A stretch of DNA of 64,000 nucleotides from assembly GCA_019750295.1 (NCBI GenBank), contig JAIEOS010000026.1, positions 62,001-126,000 on the forward strand, read 5' to 3'. Position 1 is the first letter of the stretch. Each line of letters starts with the position of its first letter. The notes under the pieces are model-generated. The model did not search any database and had not been told where the DNA came from. It worked only from the letters and a program-made list of their open reading frames with translations. Of this stretch, positions 35,901 to 44,900 are shown one piece after another. This DNA is from Bdellovibrionales bacterium. Its GTDB lineage: Bacteria; Bdellovibrionota; Bdellovibrionia; Bdellovibrionales; JAGQZY01. The translations under genes were made by a program, and so were the position numbers.

Positions 35901-38900
35901 CTTGTTTGTGCATTAACTCCATTATTATAGTTTATATCCATGGTGTCGTTCGAGGCCACTGGAGCTGTTGGAGCAAACTGAACAACGACAGTACAGTTGG
36001 CGCCTGCGTTGATCGTCGCCGTACAAGTTCCACCGGTTCCCGGGAATGTTCCACCCAAGAACGTGAATGGAGCCGCAAGCCCTGATCCGCCCACCGCACT
36101 AGCGACGATAGCGCCAGTATTGGTGATCGTGAAAGTTCGCGTGGCGGTTGCACCCACCGTAATATTTCCAAAGTCATAAGGATCGGTATCCGTGATCGTG
36201 AGAAGAGCCGGAGCCGCTCCCGTTCCTTGAATCTGACGAGTGACATTCGTTACTGTCGCTCCGTTATTGTAACTGATATCGATCGTATCACTGGCGACGC
36301 CCGAACCTGTCGGTGCAAATTCAATATTGATCGTACAGCTCGATGTCGGAGTTAATGTGGCCGCACAATTTCCACCCGTTCCAGGATAAGTCCCGCCGAC
36401 ATATCTAAACGGAAGAGCAATTCCGATCTCACTCATTGCCGAAGCTGTAAACCCGCCCGTATTAGTGACCGTAAACGAGTGAGGAGTCGAGCTACCGATA
36501 GCCCGTAAGCCGTAATCATAAGGATCTGTTTCCGAAATCGTAAGGAGAGCAGGATTTGCGCCCGTCCCTTGAACGGTGCGAGTGACGTTCTGAGCGTTCA
36601 CGCCATCATTGTACGCAAAGTCAATGGTATCATTCTGAACTCCCACCAGCGATGGAGCGTACTGAACCACGATCGTACAATTCGCACCACCGGCTAAAGT
36701 CGCTGTACAGTTTCCGCCGGTTCCGGGATAAGTTCCACCGAAATAAGTAAAAGGAGCGGCGAGCCCTGATTCTAAAATTGAAGACGCAGGAAATCCGCCG
36801 GTGTTCGTGATCGTAAATGTATGATTCACACTCGAACCTAAAGCCAATGTTCCAAAATTATAGGGATTCGTTTCGCTAATAGTGAGAAGCGCAGGAGTGA
36901 CTGCAGTTCCCGTGAGATTACGGCTGATCGACTGAGCAGCAGCGCCATCGTTATAATTGATCACTACGGTATCTGCGTCGGCAGGATTTGGAACCGAGGG
37001 AGAGTAAGAAACAACTATCGTACAACTCGCGCCGACCGCAAGTGTCGTCGTACACGTTCCCGCCGTTCCAGGATACCCTCCTCCGAGGAAATTAAACGGG
37101 AAGGCTAATCCTGTACCACCCATGGACGTCGCTATTGTGCCGCCTGTGTTTGTCAGAGAGAAGGTGGTATTGTTCACACTTCCTGTCGGAACTGTTCCGA
37201 ACGCATAAGGATCAACCCCGGCGATAACGATCACCGCTGGGCCCAACGCCGTTCCTTGAATAGGACGAGACGTGATTTGTGTAGCGGCGCCATCAAAGTA
37301 GGTGAGCTCTAAAGTGTCTGAAGGAGCGCCCGTCACCGTTGGAACAAATTCCACCCGAACAGAGCAAGTGGCTCCAGCATTGAGAGATGTCGTACAAGTG
37401 CCGCCCGTTCCTGGATAAGCCCCACCAAGATATCTAAATGGAAGTGCCAAGCCCGCATTGTCTCCGAATGTGGTGGCAGCAACACCGCCCGAGTTATTCA
37501 CATTAAATGTACGTACGGCAGTCGCACCTACCGTGACGCTACCGTAATCGTAAGTCGGACCACTATCGATTGTCAGAAGTGCAGGATTTGCACCAGTTCC
37601 AGTGAGAGGACGATTCGAAACAACGTTGGCGGCACCGTTATTATAGTTAATATCTACGATGTCGTTATGAACCGCGACCGTTGTTGGCTCGTAGGTCACA
37701 ACCACGGTACAAGACGCGGCCGCCGCGAGAGTGACGCCGCAAGTTCCACCCGTTCCGGGATAAGATCCATTCTTATAGAAAAATGGGGCCGCCAATCCAG
37801 TTCCTGTGATCGTCGTCGCAGAAACCGCGCCCGTATTATTTAAAGTGAGAGTTTGATCCGTCGTCGAACCGGTTGCTTTAATTCCAAAATCAAAGGTTGG
37901 CCCGTTACTAATCGTAATGTTCGCAGGAGCGCCGGCTGTTCCTTGAATATCTCTCAGCGCCGCTGTCGTCACCGCACCGTTATTGTAGGAGAGATTTATC
38001 GTATCGTTAAATGGACCTAAACCGGACGGAGCAAATTCAACAACAATAAGACAGCTAGCACCAGCGCCCAAAGTCGCACCGCAGTTTCCACCTGTACCTG
38101 GATAGACTCCACCTAAGAAAGCAAACGGCGCCGCTAAACCTGTTTCTAAAATTGCTGTCGCGCTGAAGGCTCCGGAGTTCGAGACAGTAAATGCATGGGA
38201 AATTGTTCCACCGTTGGCGATCAGTCCAAAATTATAAGTTGGCCCATCAGAGATCGTAAGGAGAGCGGGAGCTGAGCCTGATCCCGTGATTAAACGCGTG
38301 CTCGTCTGCGCGTTGACTCCATTATTATAATTAATATCAATACCATCGTTATAAGTGCCGGTCACTGTCGGGGCGAAGCGCACGATGATTGTACACGTCG
38401 CCGCTGGTGCGAGTGTCGCTACGCAAGTTCCACCGCCAGGATATGCACCACCGGCAAATGTAAATGGAGCGGCGAGACCCGTTCCTGCTAATGCAGTCGC
38501 GGGAACACCACCTGTATTGGTCAATGTAAATGTATGATCCGCAAAAGCGCCGTTGGCTAAATTACCATAGTCGTAAGGATCTGTTTCCGTCAGCGTGATC
38601 AACGCAGGGCTCGCTCCGGTACCTTGGATATTCAATGTGCTATTTACGCCTGTCGCGCCGTTGTTGTAATTGATTTGAATTGTATCCGTCTGGAGACCCG
38701 TCAAAGTCGGTGAGAACGCAATAATGAGCGTACAGGAACTTCCCTGATTGAGAGTCGCTGTACATGTTCCGCCGGTGCCTGGATATGCGCCACCCACGTA
38801 AGCAAAAGGAGCCGCAATTCCCACTTCGGCGATACCTGTCGCTGGAACTCCACCCGTGTTACTGACCGTATACGTAGATGGGGCCGTAGCTCCAGTCGCT

Positions 38901-41900
38901 AAAGTGCCGTAGTCGTAGGCTACACCACCGTTAATCGTTAAGAGTGCCGGACTTGCTCCCGTACCTACCACATCACGCAAGCTGGATTGAGTGGTAAATC
39001 CGTTATTGTAATCAATTTGAATTGTATCTAGGAACGCGCCATTCACTGTCGGGGAAAATCTCACCACGATAGTACATGTGGCGGCCGGAGCTAAATTCGC
39101 CGCACAGGTCCCACCGGCTCCAGGATAAGAACCCCCAGCAAAAGAGAATGGAGCTGCAAGTCCAGTTCCCGTAATTGAGGACGCAATAAATCCACCCGTA
39201 TTCGTAACGGTGAACGTATGATCGGTATTGCTCGTTGTCGCTTGAATTCCGTAATCGTAAGAAGGACCGTCTGTAATTGTGAGAACTGCCGGAGGAACTC
39301 CAGTGCCGGTGACGGTTCGCGTGGAGGTTTGCGGGAGAGCGCCATCATTGTAGTTGATTTCGATATTATCAGTCGCTAAGCCTAAAGCTAAAGGCGCATA
39401 GGTGATTTCAATGTTACAACTTGCACCCACAGCCAAAGTCGGTCCGCAGTTTCCACCGGTTCCAGGATAAGCACCGCCGGTGAATGTAAAGGGAGCCGCT
39501 AATCCGGTTCCTGCCATCAAGGTGGCGGCGATACCGCCGGAGTTACTCACTATAAAAATACGATTGGTCACTGAACCCTGCGGAAGAGAACCAAAGTCGT
39601 ACGAAGGCCCATCGGAGATGGTGAGAAGTGCTGGATTCACCGCATTTCCTGTGACACCCCGAGTGGCCACTTGCACGAGAGCTCCATCATTGTAAGTTAA
39701 CTCGATATCGTCATTCTGAATTCCCGTAACGACTGGAGAAAAATTTACCACGATGTTACAGTTCGATCCGTCGGCAATAATCGCAGTACAAGTTCCACCG
39801 GTTCCTGGATAAGATCCACCCGCAAAACTATAAGCACCCGCCAAGCCTCCACCCGTCACTCCTGTCGCCGGAGCTCCACCGGTGTTAGTGACAATAAAGG
39901 TTTGCGACGTTGTCGATCCTGTGGCCTGATCTCCAAAGTCAAAAGTAACGCCTAAATTTATCGATAGTAAGGCAGGATTTACGCCTGTTCCTTGCATCGG
40001 ACGTGGTGTGTTCTGTGGACCCGCGCCGTCGTTGTAATTCATATCTAAAGTGTCAGTCTGTAAACCAAGGACGGTGGGCGTAAACGTGACCACCACTGTA
40101 CATGTGGCCGCCGGAGCCAAGGTGGCCCCGCAAGTTCCCGCAGCTCCAGGATAGGTTCCGCCAGCAAACTCAAATGGAGAAGCGATATTCACACCATTCA
40201 TTGCTGTGGCATCAACACCACCCGTATTTGTGATTGTGTAAGTGTGAGGTGTCGCCGAAGTGATTACACGATTTCCATAATCGTAGGTAGGTCCATGACT
40301 AATCGTTAATAGCGCGGGGTTCGCTCCGTTTCCGGTGAGAGGACGAGCCACATTCACAACCGTCGCGCCGTTATTATAATCGACAACTACGGAATCGTTA
40401 AAAGTTCCAATTCCGATAGGACTAAACGAAACTGAAATCGTACAAGTCATCGTCGGAGGAAGAGCGCCAGCACAAGTTCCACCGGTTCCAGGATAAGCTC
40501 CACCGGTAAACGAGAATGGAGCCGCAAGACCACTTCCGCTCATCGCGGTTGAGTCAACGCCACCGATATTCGTCACCGTAATAAAGACGGATGTGGTGCC
40601 GCCCGTTGCGATATTGCCAAAATTATGAGTCGCTCCATGACTTAATGTGAGGAGGGTCGGAGCAGCTCCCGTACCCTGCACTGGGCGAGTTGCAGAAGCC
40701 GCGATAACTCCATTATTATAATTCACTGTAAGAGTATCTGACAAAGCTCCCGAAGTGATGGGCGCAAAAGAAACTTCCACGTTACAAGAAGCACCAGCGA
40801 TCAACGTTGTGGAACAATCGCCACCTGTGCCTGGATATGTACCACCAGTAAAGGTAAAGTTGGCTCCAAAGGCTCCGCCGGTCATGCCCGTGGCCGTCAC
40901 ACCACCGGTGTTGGTGACTTGGAAGATGTGACTTAACGACGAACCCGTCGCTAAAGTCCCATAGTCATAACTTGGAGCTTCGTTGATACTTAACACGGCC
41001 GGGGCTGCACCCGTTCCGGTCATGTCACGGGTCACGTTGGCGTTCGCCGCACCATCATAATAATCGATGACGAGGGTATCTGCATGAGCCCCAGTGGAAA
41101 CAGGAGAGTAAGCAATGTTAATAGTACAGCTCGACCCAGCATTGAGAGTCGCTGCGCACGTTCCACCCGTCCCAGGATAGACTCCCCCCGCATAGTCAAA
41201 TGGAGCCGCAAGTCCCGAGACCAAGATCGTCGTGGCCGGAACTCCACCCGTGTTGGTGATTGTAAACGCATGAGTCAGTGTGGCGCCCGTAGCGACCAAC
41301 CCGTAAGGATAAGTCGGTCCATCGCTGATCGTTAAAAGGGCTGGATCCGCTCCGATACCGGTCACCGTACGGCTGACACTCTGAGGATTCACGCCATCGT
41401 TATAATCCAGTTGAATGGCATCGTTAGCGACACCATTCACCGTCGGTGCAAAGGCCACCACAATTGTACATGTCGCCGCTGCGTTTAACGTTGTGGTACA
41501 AGTTCCCGCTGTTCCCGGGAAGGCTCCGCCAGCAAATCCGTAAGGAGCCGCAAGGCCCGATTCGCTGATCGCAGTGGCGGGGAAGCCTCCAGTATTAGTA
41601 ATCGTAAACGTATTGTTTGTCGATGATCCCGTCGCTTGTGTTCCGTAGTTATAAGGATTTGTCGCCGAAATCGTTAGTGTCGCTGGAGCGACTGCAATCG
41701 CGGTAATATCACGAGTGGCTAACTGAACAACAGATCCATCGTTATAATTTATATTGAGTGTATCTGCATGTGTGGCCGCCGCTAGGGGTTGATAGCTCAC
41801 AATCACCGTACATGAGGCTCCCGCATTTAATGTCGCGGTACAAGTTCCACCGCCAGGGAATACTCCTCCAGAGAAGTCATACGGAGCTGCGAGTCCTCCA

Positions 41901-44900
41901 CCAGAAATGGACGTGGCCGCTGACCCTCCCGTGTTCGAGAGGGTGAATGCATGAGTCACGGTAATACCGGTCGGCTGAGTCCCAAAATCATATACAAGAC
42001 CATTACTAATAGTGATCACGGCAGGACTTAATCCTGTTCCCTGAACTGTGCGAGTGACGGTCGCCGTGGTTGTGCCGTTACTATAGCTCAGTTGAATCGC
42101 GCCTGCAGCAAGCCCTGTTGAGGTGGGCGCAAAAGCAACAACGAGACTGCACGATGCTCCGGCAGCGAGAGTTGGTGTACACGTTCCACCAGTTCCAGGA
42201 TAAGTTCCACCTAAAAATGCAAACGGTGCCGCAAGAGAGATTTCGGTAATCGCGGACGCCGAATAGCCTCCTGTATTTGTTAATGTAAATGTATGTGGAG
42301 TGGTTGATCCCACGGTTCGCGAAGCGTAATCATAAGGATCGGCCTCTGAGAGTGTGAGATTTGCCGGATTTACCCCTGTTCCCGAAACCGTGCGTGTCGA
42401 GGAAACTGCAGCAACACCATTTAAATAGTCGATTTGCACATCGTCGGTCACTAGACCTAAACCTGCCGGAGTGAAAGACACAACGATCGTACAAGACGTT
42501 GCCGCCGCAATACTTGCACCGCACGTTCCACCCGTTCCAGGGTAAGCACTTCCTAAATATTCAAACGGCACAGCTAAGCCCACACCGCTGACACTGTTTG
42601 CCGCCACGCCTCCGTTATTCGTAATCGTCAATGTTTGAGAAGTGGTCGACCCGATGGCTTGAGAACCAAAATTAAAGATAGGACCATTACTAATATCTAA
42701 GAGTGCGGGATCGGCTCCTGAACCTTGAACATCCCGAGTGGCCACCTGTGGACCAACGCCATCGTTGTAATCCATCTCGATAGTATCCACATAAATGCCG
42801 TTCACTGTCGGCGCAAATTCAACAACGATCGTGCAAGAGGCCCCTGGTGCTAAAAGAAGGGCGCAAGTTCCCCCAGTTCCCGGGTAAGTTCCACCAAAGA
42901 AACGGAAAGGAAGACCGAGGCCACTTTCGCCCATGGCGCTCGTTTGCGCTCCACCGATATTCGTAATAGTGAAGACATGGTTTAACGTCGAGTTTGAAGC
43001 TATTGTGCCGTAATTGTAGAGTGGAGTATCTGATATAGATAAAATTCCCGGTGGAATCCCCTGACCTGTCACATCGCGTGTCACCGACTGAGTGTTTGCC
43101 CCATCAAAATAATTGATGATCATCGTATCGGCATCAACAGTAATCGCAAGAGGACTGTAAGTAACGACCACCGAGCAGTTCGCTCCCGCCGCTAAAGTTG
43201 CAGTACAGTTTCCACCGACTCCTGGGAAAGATCCGCCTTTAAAGATAAAAGGAGCTGCTAAGCCTGCACCGGTGATGGTCGTCGCATCGATTCCACCAAT
43301 GTTGGTGATTGTAAACGTATGATCCACCGACGTCCCGATGACCGCTTGACCAAAATCGTAGGTTGGCCCGTGACTGATCGTCAGTTGAGCCGGAGCCACT
43401 CCCGTTCCCTGGACGTCACGAGTGGCGGCTTGAACCACGGCTCCGTCGTTGTAATTCACACTGAGAGTTTGATTCGATGTCGCTGGAGCAATCGGAGTAA
43501 ACGCGATCACCATGGTGCAAGAGGCACCTGCGGGCAATGTGGTTGTACAGGTTCCAGCCGTGCCCGGGAAAGAACCACCGACAAACGCAAAAGGAGCGGA
43601 CATGCCAGTGATATTAAGACCTGTCGCTGGAACCGCACCGGTGTTCGAAACCGTAAAGGTATGAACCAAACTTGCGCCGATAGCTACAGAACCGTAATCA
43701 TAGAGAGGACCATTACTTACAGTGAGAACTGCTGGAGGTAAGGCCGTGCCCAGAACATTGCGCTGAGAATTTACCAAACCTATACCATTATTATAGTCGA
43801 TCACTAACGTATCGTTCGTGGCACCCACAACTAATGGGTTGTATCGGACAACCACGATACAGCTATTTCCTGGAACCAGGGAGAAGCCACAAGTCCCACC
43901 AGTCCCCGGATAGATTCCACCACTAAAGTCATAAGGCGCGGCCAGACCGAGACCGTTGATCAAGGTGGCGCCAAATCCACCATTATTAGTAATAGTGAAG
44001 ATGTGATCATTGATTGATCCCACCGCTACTGTTCCGTAATTGAATCCAGGAGCGTCAGAAATGTCTAAAAGTGCAGGAAGAACCGCACTTCCTGTCATAT
44101 CTCGACTGGTGGTCGCAAGAGTGATTCCGTTGTTGTACGCGATATCAATGGCATCTACAAAAACACCGGCGCTGAGCGGAGTAAATTGAACTTCGATGAG
44201 ACAGCTCGCTCCAGGGAGGATGGTGTTTGTACAAGTTCCTGTTGTTCCAGGAAAAGTTCCGCCCGAATAAGCAAATGGTGCCGAGAAACCTGTCATCACC
44301 ACACCTGTGGCCGTCAGGCTTCCCGTGTTGGTGACCACAAACTGATGGGTTGGTGCTTGGCCCACAATAATCGAACCGAAACTATAAATCGGCATATCCG
44401 AGATCTCGAGAATCGCAGGGAAAACCCCTTCCCCTTGCACGGGACGAAGAGCCGATACTTGGTTTACCCCGTTGAAATACGAAAGACTAATGGCATCGTT
44501 TTGAACACCTAGATTCGTCGGCGTAAACGCCACCACGATTGTACATGTCGCTCCACCGGCGATCTGCGCTCCGCAAGTTCCACCGGTGCCGGGATATAAT
44601 GCGCCGAGGAGACTAAAATCTCCACCTAAACCGAGCTCGCTGATGTTAACGGCTGACGCTTCACCGTTGTTGGTCACAGTGAAAGTGTAATCCGCAAAAT
44701 CGCCAATCGGCACAACGCCAAAGTTGTAAGTGGGGCCATCAGAGATCGCAAGAGATGCCGGTGTTCCGCCTTTACCTTTGACCGGAAGTGAGGATTCCTT
44801 GGGTCCTGTCGCGATATCTTCGTACCCGAGAGTGATCAAGCCTTCGACGGCTGCAGTTGTTGCTGCAGAAAAACGAAGAACAATTTTACAAGACTGATTG